Source: Belnapia mucosa
GTDB lineage: Bacteria > Pseudomonadota > Alphaproteobacteria > Acetobacterales > Acetobacteraceae
Assembly (NCBI RefSeq): GCF_016775475.1
Contig: NZ_JAEUXJ010000010.1
Location: 146,856-210,855, forward strand
Length of the DNA stretch: 64,000 nt
Reading direction: 5' to 3'
Numbering within the stretch: position 1 is the first letter of the stretch; every line of letters begins with the position of its first letter. Position numbers and translations under genes: made by a program. Below the pieces are notes generated by a model that searched no databases, had not been told where the DNA came from, and saw nothing but the letters and a program-made list of their open reading frames with translations. This document shows positions 18,990-27,116 of the stretch, one piece after another.

Positions 18990-19877
18990 ATGGAAATTGA
19001 TAAAAATCCCGCTGGCGATCCAGTCCACGTGCAGTGCGTATACGGAGCGCAGCACCTTCAGCATATTACACATGTCCTCCTTCCTGCTTTGGTTCGGTCG
19101 ACAAGACGCCCGATCGTGTTCTCGCTACTCAACTATGACGGCAATTCGGATGCTTTGCTGCCTGATGGAACACAGCATGGCGTCGTTGTCCGTTGCATCC
19201 CTAATTCTGAGGGACACGGTGTTGGTTTTGCCGAAGGACACAACCGTATCTTCCGGCATACCGAGCCTCATGACTGTTTCGTCCTGCTCAACCCGGACTG
19301 CATTCCTCAAGCCGGTTCCATCGATGCACTTCTGGCGCGGTACGCTACCGATGCCACAATTGCGTTGGTGGAAGGCCGTCAGTGGCCCTTCGAACACCCC
19401 AAAGAATACGACAGTTTAACGTTACAAACGCCGTGGGCAAGCGGGGCCTTTTGTTTGATTAAATCTGAGTTCTATAAATCGATTGGCGGAATGGACGAAC
19501 TATATTTTTTGTATCTCGAGGATGTCGATTTATCGTGGCAGGCTTGGCTTTCCGGCTACCAAGTGCTTTATGAACCCTCGGCCGCAGTGATCCATTTCAC
19601 AGGTGGCCGCTTTTATCGACGCGATCTAGTTTCAAACGAATCGTTTTATTCTCTTCGTAATTTTTTAATCATTTCCCGAAAATTTTTTGGCAAGGAAGGT
19701 GAGGCGCGGGCGCGGTCAATGCTGCGGAAGATGCACGATCGCCAACTAATAACGGTGGCGATGCGTCAGTACGATCTAATCGACCCTCTTATGATTGACG
19801 GGCGTTACATCGACAAAACTCACAGGAAGGTAAAAATTGTAGGTTGTAACCAGTTTCACGAGATGAGATCCAAATGA
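18990..19877 (+). CDS. Glycosyltransferase family 2 protein
   Basis: A 295-residue GT-A fold protein. CFVLLNPDCIPQAGSIDALL carries the DxD-like NPD motif for the metal-bound nucleotide sugar. GGMDELYFLYLEDVDLSWQAWLSGY is the acceptor/ED motif region of rhamnosyl- and galactosyl-type GT2 enzymes, and YEPSAAVIHFTGG closes the fold. The ATG at 18990 follows a GTG in frame by one codon; AAGAAG is the only possible ribosome-binding site. Codon and base use are markedly AT-richer than the backbone, which supports transfer. Its stop overlaps the next gene by 4 bp, so the two are coupled. Confidence 0.87.
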   Translation: MEIDKNPAGDPVHVQCVYGAQHLQHITHVLLPALVRSTRRPIVFSLLNYDGNSDALLPDGTQHGVVVRCIPNSEGHGVGFAEGHNRIFRHTEPHDCFVLLNPDCIPQAGSIDALLARYATDATIALVEGRQWPFEHPKEYDSLTLQTPWASGAFCLIKSEFYKSIGGMDELYFLYLEDVDLSWQAWLSGYQVLYEPSAAVIHFTGGRFYRRDLVSNESFYSLRNFLIISRKFFGKEGEARARSMLRKMHDRQLITVAMRQYDLIDPLMIDGRYIDKTHRKVKIVGCNQFHEMRSK

Positions 19878-21643
19878 TATTCGTGGTCGCCAGATCTTCC
19901 CAATATGCAGCCTCTTTCAGCCAGCGTCATCAACAGCTTACAGGTTGTTTGCGCTTTGAGCTCGGTCAAACCTCTTTTTTTCGCGTTATCAACAGGATTA
20001 TTTCTGAGGAACATGAACCTTACGCCTGCCTAGTCCATGACGACGTGACACTAGGGCATGACTTTCTCCCGAGACTCAAAGGCCTAGTCGCTCAATTAGA
20101 CAAAGATTGGCCGAGTTGGGGAGTGGTTGGCAATGCCGGATTTTTGTCGTTCAGGTTTGGCTTGGATCCTACTGAGGTTCTTCGCTACGTAGCTGATCCC
20201 CATCGGGGCCCAAATATGCAGGGTCACGTCCTGCCTGCGCAGAGCATAGATGGCAACGTTATGTTGCTAAATCTTTGTTCCTTACGCCGAAGCGGCGTAG
20301 TTATGCCTGATTGGAACGGCTTTCAGCTTTACGACATCATGCTTTGCATTGAGACGGCGCGCGCAGGTCTCGCCGTGCTCGTCGCCCCTGAGTTGGCATG
20401 CTGGCACGGTAGTGCCGGCTCACAGGAAGCTTTTGATAGCGCTGCCAGTTCGGATAAATTTCGTAGCTACCTATCTGATAACCTTGTTAACAGGTTCATT
20501 GGAACAGTGAATGGAGAAGTGGGCGCCGCATTGACCGACAGAAACATCGGTGGGAGCGGACGCATAGACCTCGATCTGGATAGCTTGCGCAACTCGGTAG
20601 TGCAGCGTGGAGCTCGTACCGTAGCAATCTGCGTCCGGACACAGTTCAAGCGGCCACTCCTGCTGCGCCGGACGCTAGAGACGATTAGCGCCTTCGTCAT
20701 CTCGGCGGGCAGTCCCACGCGTTTCGTGATCCGGGTTTTGACCGACAAAGCAGAGGACAGGCCTGACTTCATTGAGGACTACGCCGAGTTGGTCGCAATA
20801 ACCGAGAGCGGCGGCATCGACAGCCGCAACAAGCTCGTTCGGCATGCAGCTTACGCCATTGATGCCGACTGGTTTTGGTTCGTTGACGACGATGATTGGG
20901 TTTTTCCGAACGAAGCCGAGCGACTGGGCCTCATCCTGAACGTTGTCCCATTACACGCGACCATTCTGCTCGATACCCAACACTTCAATGAGTGGGTGTC
21001 AGAGAAACAATCTGCTATTGGCACCATTTACCACGGTAGGGAAGCCCGTTATTTTCCTGCCGGTGACTTCGGCAAGTCGCTTGGTGGTGTAAACCACATC
21101 CCCTTCTGCGGTATGATTGTAAGCCGAGCTGTCCTGAAATCCATTCCCGAGTCTACTTATGATTGGGTGGTATATTATGAAGACTTCTCAGTTCTGCTCC
21201 ATGCCTTGCTTAGTCCCGGCGCTTTGCCAATTGTGGTGGACCGTCTTTACGCAGGAATCTCCATGCGCGATTCGGGACAGTCGGTAAACGAGATTGACAG
21301 GACGAAATGGGACGTCTCCATGAGCAACCTCGTGGCTTCGATCACATGCCACGCTCCAGCAGGCGCTTTGATGACGATTCCAGCGCCGAGGCATCGGCCG
21401 CCAATCTCCGCGCCTCATGAGGCGCCTTCAGCGGGGATCGAGCCACTGGCGTATCTCAATCGTGGCGAACGATTGATTCTGCTATGCTGTCGAGTTGTTA
21501 GGGCCGCTTTAAAATTTTCACTTTCTCCAAGCCTTTGGAAAACCCAAGGTAGGATTTTGATCAGAGCTGGGGTCCAAGGAGGGCCTCGGAGCGTGTTGCG
21601 CACGATGGCAAACTTCGGACGTCCGCAACAAAGAAACCCATAG
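19874..21643 (+). CDS. Two-domain glycosyltransferase (GT-A folds), 589 residues
   Basis: The N-terminal part (about 1-205) has CLVHDDVTLGHDFLPRL as a DxD-type motif and WNGFQLYDIMLCIETARAGL as the acceptor-loop region, resembling GT2-like domains that begin with a short strand such as MIFVVARS. The C-terminal part (about 240-470) carries FWFVDDDDWVFPNEAERL, a second nucleotide-sugar/metal site, and a later YYEDFSVLLHALL. The last 90 residues are basic and partly hydrophobic and might associate with the membrane. It overlaps the upstream GT2 gene by ATGA. Together they would add two or three sugars. Acceptors and donors are unknown. Confidence 0.78.
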   Translation: MIFVVARSSQYAASFSQRHQQLTGCLRFELGQTSFFRVINRIISEEHEPYACLVHDDVTLGHDFLPRLKGLVAQLDKDWPSWGVVGNAGFLSFRFGLDPTEVLRYVADPHRGPNMQGHVLPAQSIDGNVMLLNLCSLRRSGVVMPDWNGFQLYDIMLCIETARAGLAVLVAPELACWHGSAGSQEAFDSAASSDKFRSYLSDNLVNRFIGTVNGEVGAALTDRNIGGSGRIDLDLDSLRNSVVQRGARTVAICVRTQFKRPLLLRRTLETISAFVISAGSPTRFVIRVLTDKAEDRPDFIEDYAELVAITESGGIDSRNKLVRHAAYAIDADWFWFVDDDDWVFPNEAERLGLILNVVPLHATILLDTQHFNEWVSEKQSAIGTIYHGREARYFPAGDFGKSLGGVNHIPFCGMIVSRAVLKSIPESTYDWVVYYEDFSVLLHALLSPGALPIVVDRLYAGISMRDSGQSVNEIDRTKWDVSMSNLVASITCHAPAGALMTIPAPRHRPPISAPHEAPSAGIEPLAYLNRGERLILLCCRVVRAALKFSLSPSLWKTQGRILIRAGVQGGPRSVLRTMANFGRPQQRNP

Positions 21644-21956
21644 TCAGCTTGAACCCGCATTGGAAGGGAGGGGGTTCCCGCTGAGGAAACGGGCCTTATA
21701 CCAAGCCCCGCTGATCCCAACCTATCGGCGGCAAGGGCCGTCCCGATGCAGCTGCGCCCCCGCCTCGGCGGAGCCGCTTTATCCCACAAGTGCTGATCGG
21801 CGTGATTTGGTGTCAGTGTCCGGTTCTCGCGTGAGGGCGATGCGGATGTCCAGTGAGACCTCCAGTCTTCTCCGTGTGAGCCCGGGCCTTGAGGCTTTCA
21901 CACCACGGGGGCAGGAAGGCCAAGCGAGAGCCTCAGGAGCCGCTGCATGAGCCCAC
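21644..21956. other. 313-bp junction between cargo and replication module, no gene recognised
   Basis: The left-hand cargo genes (plus strand) and right-hand module genes (minus strand) converge on this stretch. I see no strong terminator with a T tract and no recognisable protein. GC content rises sharply across it, which marks the boundary between two sequence types inside the island. Confidence 0.45.
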
Positions 21957-22151
21957 TCACGGCTTCGGCTCCGCCTCCGGCTCCTCGTCAATGATCCGCT
22001 GCAGGTCCGCATCACTCGCATCAACCGGCAGCCCCAGGAAGGCCAGCAGGGCGGCGTCGGGCCACTGCTCCGGCGGGACATGCCGGTATGCTTCCCAGCC
22101 CGCCCCATGGGCTCGCTCAAGGCGTGCGAGGCGCTGTTCGATTGGCTTCAT
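21957..22151 (-). CDS. Small acidic-tail protein of the island module, unknown
   Basis: A 64-residue frame with a strong ribosome-binding site (GGGGAGGG six bases before the ATG at 22151). It begins MKPIEQRLARLERAHGAGW, a short amphipathic helix, and ends in an acidic EEPEAEPKP tail. The N-terminal RLARLERAHG resembles RVARMERAWG in the gene directly upstream. Its start overlaps that gene's stop by 4 bp. No function is recognised; it is likely the last gene of the DUF5681 transcript. Confidence 0.6.
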   Translation of the reverse strand: MKPIEQRLARLERAHGAGWEAYRHVPPEQWPDAALLAFLGLPVDASDADLQRIIDEEPEAEPKP

Positions 22152-22438
22152 GGTTGACCCTCCCCGCTGATGGCGCTGCGCGGCGCGGTGCGGCCAGCGA
22201 TCAGCCGCGCGGCTATCTCGCCCCACTCAACCCATTTCCGCAGCGCTGCCTCGGCCTCATCGGCTTCCTCCGGTGCGTTGAAGCGGTGAAGGCGACCTGC
22301 GTAGCCCTCAATCATCCGCCGCTGCACATCGTTGATCGCTGCGTCAAGTTCGGCGTCGGAGAGGCGCGATAGGTCATCCCGGCCGCCCCAGGCCCGCTCC
22401 ATCCGCGCCACGCGACGGCCCATGCTCCGCTCCGTCAT
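22148..22438 (-). CDS. Small island protein, unknown (96 residues)
   Basis: A 96-residue protein beginning MTERSMGRRVARMERAW, followed by an acidic helical segment (LSRLSDAELDAAINDVQRRM) and a basic C terminus. The ATG overlaps the stop of the upstream DUF5681 gene (ATGA), and its own stop overlaps the downstream gene in the same way, so the three are probably translated together. Similar small helical proteins occur near phage packaging genes, but no terminase is present here. The function is not recognised. Confidence 0.6.
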   Translation of the reverse strand: MTERSMGRRVARMERAWGGRDDLSRLSDAELDAAINDVQRRMIEGYAGRLHRFNAPEEADEAEAALRKWVEWGEIAARLIAGRTAPRSAISGEGQP

Positions 22439-22884
22439 TGCCCAGCCCTCGCCTCGAGCACCGCGATCCGCTCCGCCAGTTCCGCGGTCTCGATCGTGCG
22501 ACGTTGGATCTCCACCACGCCGGCCACTGCCTGCGCTTCCTCCGGCGTTAGCTCGCCCGTTGCCACCGCGGCGACGATGGCTGCTGCAGCCTTCACGGCA
22601 TCCGCAGCGGTAGCGACCGGCGGCAGGTCGAGCTCCACCAGCCTCCCCTTCCGCTCCGGCCAAACCCGCCGCAGTAGAATCTCGGCAGCCCGCATGTCGC
22701 CGGCTTTGGCATCCTCCACGACCTTGCGCAGCACGTCCTCCGCCCCCTCGGTGCCGATGGCATCCAGCGCTATCAGCGCTTTGTGCCGCGTCCCCTTCGG
22801 CTTGCCAGCTGGATTGCCGGATTGGCCGCGCTCGAACGGTCGGCCACGCTGTTTCGGTTCTGCATTTTCAGGGTCGGTGCTCAC
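22435..22884 (-). CDS. DUF5681 domain protein
   Basis: A 149-residue protein starting at a GTG preceded by GGGGA. The basic RGRPFERGQSGNPAGKPKGTRHKALIALD segment is the DUF5681 signature, found in phages and integrative elements often next to small terminase-like genes. The remaining helices are Ala/Glu-rich and end in a coiled segment (TAELAERIAVLEARAG). A DNA-binding role is plausible from the basic N terminus but untested. It is the first gene of a three-gene overlapping minus-strand set. Confidence 0.7.
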   Translation of the reverse strand: MSTDPENAEPKQRGRPFERGQSGNPAGKPKGTRHKALIALDAIGTEGAEDVLRKVVEDAKAGDMRAAEILLRRVWPERKGRLVELDLPPVATAADAVKAAAAIVAAVATGELTPEEAQAVAGVVEIQRRTIETAELAERIAVLEARAGQ

Positions 22885-23016
22885 GGCTGAATCCCCGGCA
22901 TGGGGCCTCTGGCTGCGGGTGAGTGGAGGGTCGCTGCCGCTATTGGGTGGGCGCTTCCTCGGTTTGCAACGCGGCGGCCGGCGCTCATGCCACCACCACC
23001 ACAGCACTGGCCGGTC

Positions 23017-23121
23017 GGTGGTGGGTTGTGGTGGGTTCTACATTTCGAGCGTTATAATTCGCGCGTGCGCTCGCGCGATAATAAGACGCTTGAAAAGGGA
23101 GACCCACCACAACCCACCACC
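23017..23121. repeat. 20-bp perfect inverted repeat with iteron-like units (candidate replication origin)
   Basis: The left arm, GGTGGTGGGTTGTGGTGGGT (23017-23036), is exactly complementary to the right arm at 23102-23121, with a 65-bp spacer. Each arm contains two GGTGGGT units. The spacer holds an AT-rich stretch (TTATAATT) and a CGCGCG-TGCGCT-CGCGCG palindrome. It lies between the helicase gene and the DUF5681 gene in the only sizeable gap of the module. By analogy with P4-type elements, whose replication protein binds iterons, it may be the origin. It could alternatively act as a terminator hairpin or an operator. Confidence 0.55.
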
Positions 23122-23142
23122 CGGCTTGCAAAAGCGGCTTCA

Positions 23143-24537
23143 TTAGAGCACCCCGCTGTCGGAAGGACGGAGGCGGATGCCGACGAACACCGCTCCTGCT
23201 TTGGTTGCTTTCTTGGCGTGATGCCGCTCCAGCGCCGCCGAGAAGGCTTTGTTGGTCCCAGCCACCTCGCCCCGGCCTTCGGCCCAGGCTCGCCAGTCGC
23301 GGTAGAGGGCCGCTGAGGGTGCTTCTGCCCTTGGGATGGGCTCGCACCGCTCGGTCAGCCACTGCGCGAGCATGTCCTGCTCGGCGAAGTATTCAACCGT
23401 CGCATCCGCTACCACCTGCGGCATGCCCAAGCCTTCGCTCTGCCAGGCAAGGCAACCCTCGATCGCCCAGGCTAGGATGCCAGGCAGCTCGGACCGAAGC
23501 CGCTCCTGGAGATCGTGGTCGGGCTGCGGCGGCTTGAAGGTGATGGGCAGGAGGTGCAGCCGGCGGCGCATGGCGTCGTCCGGGTTGCGGATGGACGGGC
23601 GGTGATTGCCCACCATCACCAGCTTGAAGGCGGGCACATATTCGAAAAAATCGCCCCGCATGAACCGGGCCGCGATCTTGTCTCCGCCGGTGAGGGCCTT
23701 GATCCGGCTCTCGGCCAGGGCCCGGCCGGCTTCCGTCTCGGACGCCACCACCAGACGTGCGCCGCGGAGGGCGGCCAGGTCGGTGGGGTGGCGGTCGGTG
23801 TTCGACGCCATGAAGGTCTCCATCGGCGCCGTGGTCGCGTAGTCGCCGAGGACCGCGGCGAGGGTGTTCACCAGCACCGACTTGCCGTTGCCGCCGGGTC
23901 CGAAGGCAAAGAGGAAGGCATGCTCCCGGGTCAGGCCGGTGAGCAGGTAGCCAGCCCAGCGCTGCAGGTAGGCCACCGCCTCGGCGTCGCCCTGCATGAC
24001 TTCGAGCAGGAAGGCCCGCCACCGCGGGCAGTCACCACCAGGTGTTACCTGCGCCACCTTCGTGAAGAGATCGGCGGTGCGTTGCCGCCGCAGCTTGCCG
24101 GTGCGGAGGTCGACAACTCCGATTGGGGTGTTCAGCTCCCATGGATCGGCATCGAATAGCGCTGCGGCACGCACATGGCGCCGGTCGGCACGGGCCAGCC
24201 GCTCGACCGCGGCCACCTTCTGCCCGCTGGCGATCTTGGAGATCCAGGCCGGGACGCCGTCCGCCTGGGCCTGTGCCTCGGCCGCCTGCTGGCGGCAGAC
24301 CACCCGCACGAGGTCGAAGACGGCCAGGGTGGTGTCGCGGGCCCAGCGGGAGCCATCCCAGCGCAGCCAGAACCCCCATTCCGGGACGAACAGCAGGTTG
24401 CCCGCGTGCCGGGCCGAGAAGGCGAGCGCCACTGCATCGTCCGAATATTCAGGCGGCTCGGCATCGGTAACGGGCGGGTCGGAGATGGTGGCGCCGGCAG
24501 CGCGCAGCATCTCCTCAGGGGACGCTCTGCCATGCAT
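23143..24537 (-). CDS. Phage/plasmid D5-type SF3 helicase (replication protein)
   Basis: A 464-residue superfamily 3 helicase. GPGGNGKSVLVNTLAAVLGDY is preceded by a D5_N-like region (DLFTKVAQVTPGGDCPRWRAFLLEVM), and the B motif is in ARLVVASETEAG. The sensor-like segment KLVMVGNHRPSIRNPDDAMRRRLHLLP is typical of viral and P4-family primase-helicases. It probably unwinds the element's origin as a hexamer. The primase half is absent, but the upstream gene encodes a Toprim protein, so the two may form a split primase-helicase. The start overlaps the upstream stop (TGATG); a GTG one codon earlier is also possible. Confidence 0.88.
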   Translation of the reverse strand: MHGRASPEEMLRAAGATISDPPVTDAEPPEYSDDAVALAFSARHAGNLLFVPEWGFWLRWDGSRWARDTTLAVFDLVRVVCRQQAAEAQAQADGVPAWISKIASGQKVAAVERLARADRRHVRAAALFDADPWELNTPIGVVDLRTGKLRRQRTADLFTKVAQVTPGGDCPRWRAFLLEVMQGDAEAVAYLQRWAGYLLTGLTREHAFLFAFGPGGNGKSVLVNTLAAVLGDYATTAPMETFMASNTDRHPTDLAALRGARLVVASETEAGRALAESRIKALTGGDKIAARFMRGDFFEYVPAFKLVMVGNHRPSIRNPDDAMRRRLHLLPITFKPPQPDHDLQERLRSELPGILAWAIEGCLAWQSEGLGMPQVVADATVEYFAEQDMLAQWLTERCEPIPRAEAPSAALYRDWRAWAEGRGEVAGTNKAFSAALERHHAKKATKAGAVFVGIRLRPSDSGVL

Positions 24538-25505
24538 CACGCCGCTCGCTCCCTCATTAGGTCGTTGAAGTCCCGGTTAGCCGGTGCGGCGACCATACGG
24601 GCCTCCGCCCCGGCCTCGGTCCATCGGGCAGCACAAGCGGTGGCCGCGGCCATGCCGGCGCCGTCCGCATCGGCGAAGATGGTCAGGGCCTCAATGCCGG
24701 GCAGCACCGGCAGCGAGCGCATCATCCCAGCCGAGGTCGCCGCCCAGACCGGCCGCCAGCCGAAGCCTTGCATCACGCTCAGCGCGGTCTCGATCCCCTC
24801 GGCGATACCGAGGCCGGCCGTCACCTCCTCGTCCGGCACAAGCCGCACCACCCCGGCCTGGCCCGCCATCATCTTCGCCGGCAGCGGGCCGGGTGCCTTC
24901 CCGCTCCCATCCCGTGCGAGGAAGGTTCGATGCACGCCACAGGCCGCGCCGGTGACCGGGTCGGTCATCAGCGCCAGCATGGCCGGCCACCGCTCCGCAC
25001 CGCGCGGACATTCCGGGTGGAAGCGCAGCGGGGCGCCAGGCTCAAGCCCCACCCCACGCGAACCCAGATAGACAGGCACCAGCGACCCAGGCGCATCGGC
25101 CGCCACAGCCTCCCGCCAAAGGCGCTGCGCCAGATCGAGGGTGGCCGGCTGGACGGCTTCGCGCGGAGCCTCGGGCGGCGTCAGAAGGCGCGGATAGGGC
25201 GCTGCCTGGGTTGCATCCTCGCCAAGCCCCAGCCAGCCCAGAGCCCAGCGCCAGGCACTGAACATCGGCAGGTGGCGAAGATGCGCCACCAGTGCCAGGG
25301 CGTCGCCACCGCAGCCGGCCTCGTGGTCGAACCAGGATCCGCGATCGGAGCCAGCCACGACCACCGACAGCGAGCCCTTGCCGCGGAACCGCCATTCCTG
25401 GCGGCCCTGGGCGGTCGCCTTGGCGCCCGTCAGTTCGAGCGCCAGCTCGGTCATGCGCTGACCAAGCAGTGCCGCGACCTCGGGCATGTCAGGCCGGCGC
25501 TTCAT
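24537..25505 (-). CDS. Toprim domain protein (primase-like, satellite/prophage)
   Basis: A 322-residue protein. The N-terminal half has a short strand-rich region with DHEAGCGGDALALVAH, as seen in phage primases that have lost the zinc finger. The C-terminal half is a Toprim fold: GIAEGIETALSVM with the catalytic glutamate, then TIFADADGAGMAAA supplying the DxD metal ligands. It is likely an RNA primase subunit working with the SF3 helicase encoded directly downstream with overlapping ends. The four module genes 23143-25950 all overlap, so they form one operon. Confidence 0.82.
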   Translation of the reverse strand: MKRRPDMPEVAALLGQRMTELALELTGAKATAQGRQEWRFRGKGSLSVVVAGSDRGSWFDHEAGCGGDALALVAHLRHLPMFSAWRWALGWLGLGEDATQAAPYPRLLTPPEAPREAVQPATLDLAQRLWREAVAADAPGSLVPVYLGSRGVGLEPGAPLRFHPECPRGAERWPAMLALMTDPVTGAACGVHRTFLARDGSGKAPGPLPAKMMAGQAGVVRLVPDEEVTAGLGIAEGIETALSVMQGFGWRPVWAATSAGMMRSLPVLPGIEALTIFADADGAGMAAATACAARWTEAGAEARMVAAPANRDFNDLMRERAA

Positions 25506-25720
25506 TGGCCGCCCCCGGTGCGAGGCGAAGCCTCGGCGAACATCAGGAGGTGGGTGGCGTCGTCATCGCCCTGCCGGTCCCGGTTCTCCATCACCAGGAC
25601 TTTCACCCCACCCAGGCGACCAGCCAGGTAGTCAGTACCTTTCCCGCTGGTCCGACGCCAGAGCTTGGCCGCGGTGAGCATTGGGCCGCCGCGGTCACGT
25701 GGCTTGTTCTGCCCGCTCAT
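25502..25720 (-). CDS. Small conserved island protein, unknown (72 residues)
   Basis: A 72-residue basic protein. AAKLWRRTSGKGTDYLAGRLGG and the following KVLVMENRD strand look like a small beta-rich fold I have seen as an uncharacterised conserved protein in alphaproteobacterial mobile elements and chromosomes. GAGGT precedes the ATG. Its stop overlaps the Toprim gene start, and its start overlaps the upstream stop, so it belongs to the replication operon. No enzymatic motif is visible. Confidence 0.65.
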   Translation of the reverse strand: MSGQNKPRDRGGPMLTAAKLWRRTSGKGTDYLAGRLGGVKVLVMENRDRQGDDDATHLLMFAEASPRTGGGQ

Positions 25721-25950
25721 GCGCGCACCTCATGCAGCGGCCGGCGCGGAAAGCGGTCACCGCCGGCAGAGCGGAGGAGCTTGGGCGATAGGCGGTTCTG
25801 GTATTCCTCCAGCAGCCGCAACAAGGCCGGCATGCCGCCGATCCGAGCGGTCAGCTCGGCCAACAGTTCGGCAGTGGCGCGTGGCCCGAGCTGGTGGAGG
25901 TGTTCCACCCCGCGCTGAAGGCGGAGGGCATCGAGAGGATGAATGGTCAC
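25717..25950 (-). CDS. Small island protein, unknown (77 residues)
   Basis: A 77-residue, mostly helical protein (GPRATAELLAELTARIGGMPALLRLLEEYQNRLSP). It is the first gene of the overlapping replication operon that continues through the helicase. The helical repeat pattern could fit a small DNA-binding or adaptor protein, but no motif is recognised. Confidence 0.6.
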   Translation of the reverse strand: MTIHPLDALRLQRGVEHLHQLGPRATAELLAELTARIGGMPALLRLLEEYQNRLSPKLLRSAGGDRFPRRPLHEVRA

Positions 25951-26046
25951 GGTATCGCGGCTCCGGTTGGAGGCGCGGCGGGCTGGAAATTCGTGGCTCG
26001 GCCTGCTATGTCGCGGGTGTCAGTGTCCACGCCATAGTTTCCGCAG

Positions 26047-26072
26047 CCCGTCCGGTCCGCCGGGCGGGTTTT
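26047..26072 (+). terminator. Hairpin followed by TTTT (possible terminator or operator)
   Basis: CCCGTCCGG and CCGGGCGGG form a 9-bp stem with one G-T pair and a 4-nt loop, followed on the plus strand by TTTTGCGTTT. Flanking genes are on the minus strand, so the T tract points the wrong way for them. It may stop antisense transcription or be an operator for the adjacent AlpA-type gene. Confidence 0.3.
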
Positions 26073-26077
26073 GCGTT

Positions 26078-26293
26078 TCAGGCGGCCTGTTGAGGCGCGC
26101 GGATCGAGGCGGTGGGCAGGCTGGCCAGAAAGGCGCGCACGCTGGCCATATCGACAAGGGTCGAGCGGCCTGCCTTGAGGAGCCGGATGTTCCCCCGCGC
26201 GGCCTCGCGGTAGATCGTGCTGCGGCTCAGACCCGTTACCGTAGGAGCCTGCGGCAGCGGCACGGCAAGCGGTGCGATGTGCTCGGAAGTCAT
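26078..26293 (-). CDS. AlpA-type helix-turn-helix regulator/excisionase
   Basis: A 71-residue protein with a MerR-like winged helix-turn-helix: TVTGLSRSTIYREAARGNIRLLKAGRSTLVDMASVRAFLASLP. This pattern is shared by AlpA, Xis-type directionality factors and HTH_17 proteins. In P4-like elements AlpA activates the integrase and aids excision. It sits between the integrase/unknown gene pair and the replication operon, as expected for such a switch. Confidence 0.85.
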   Translation of the reverse strand: MTSEHIAPLAVPLPQAPTVTGLSRSTIYREAARGNIRLLKAGRSTLVDMASVRAFLASLPTASIRAPQQAA

Positions 26294-26385
26294 GTGTCTT
26301 TGTCTCCCCGTCCCCTGGAGCCCCAGGGTGCGTGGGAGGACGATGGCGAAGGCTGCATCCGAATAGTCGCGCGCCTATTCGGATT

Positions 26386-27099
26386 TCACAGGTAGAGCTT
26401 CACCCCGTGGGTGAGGAGCCATTCCGCCCAGCTGGCGGGTGAATGCACGTCCTTGGGTCGCGTCTGAAGAGCCGCGATGTACTTCGTGTGGTCCAAGTCT
26501 TCCGAACCGCCTGCCATGGCTGCATTTCGCCAGTCTCGCAGCGGTTCCACCATGCTTTGGGGACCGTTGCGCTTACTCGACCTTTGGGTAACCGCCGGCC
26601 AATTTCTAATGCGTATCGCCACTTTCTTTAGTGCGCGATCGAGCCTCTTTTCGTCACTGCCCTGCTCATTATCGGCTTCGTAATACAGGGTCACCGCAGC
26701 AGCCGCTATCCCACGCTGAGCGAGATGCTCGAAAGGAATTCGTTGATCGCTAACTCGCCTAATCCGTTTGAGTATACGAGGGACTGTCCCACGGTCGATA
26801 TCGGCGATGGCATGGATGATGGCAGTCATCGGTCTGAGCGCGTCATGCGGAATCCCTAAATGCGGCAGATACGACGCAATCCTCATGAGCTGATCCAGTG
26901 CAGCATCACGACGGAGATCCGGATCGTCGGTTTGTCCGTATGCCGATGCCGCCTTGGTCAATTCGGAACACAGTTCCTCGGTCAGTTCGCTGGCACTAAG
27001 TTTCCCGCGGTCCGACAAGCCCACCTCCGCAGATTGCTTCACGCTATCGACTAATTGGCAATGTGTAGCGGGAAGGGCCTGGCCCGTTGCGGCCAGCAC
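26386..27099 (-). CDS. Unknown island protein (about 237 residues)
   Basis: A helical protein of unknown family with no membrane segments. The middle part (RMTAIIHAIADIDRGTVPRILKRI-like, about 115-145) and the C-terminal SWAEWLLTHGVKLYL are the most distinctive. The frame is open back to 27189, which would overlap the integrase 3' end by 73 bp; I prefer the GTG at 27099, just past the integrase stop, but the start is uncertain. Codon use is less GC-biased than the neighbours. As the gene next to the integrase it could be an accessory or defence-type cargo gene; there is no evidence for either. Confidence 0.55.
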   Translation of the reverse strand: MLAATGQALPATHCQLVDSVKQSAEVGLSDRGKLSASELTEELCSELTKAASAYGQTDDPDLRRDAALDQLMRIASYLPHLGIPHDALRPMTAIIHAIADIDRGTVPRILKRIRRVSDQRIPFEHLAQRGIAAAAVTLYYEADNEQGSDEKRLDRALKKVAIRIRNWPAVTQRSSKRNGPQSMVEPLRDWRNAAMAGGSEDLDHTKYIAALQTRPKDVHSPASWAEWLLTHGVKLYL

Positions 27100-27116
27100 A
27101 GCCCCGCCGCTGACGG

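Noticed and set aside
22991..23121. Repeated CCACC/GGTGG units as a CRISPR array
   Set aside because: There are only a few short units without regular spacing or spacers, and no cas genes. They form one large inverted repeat instead.
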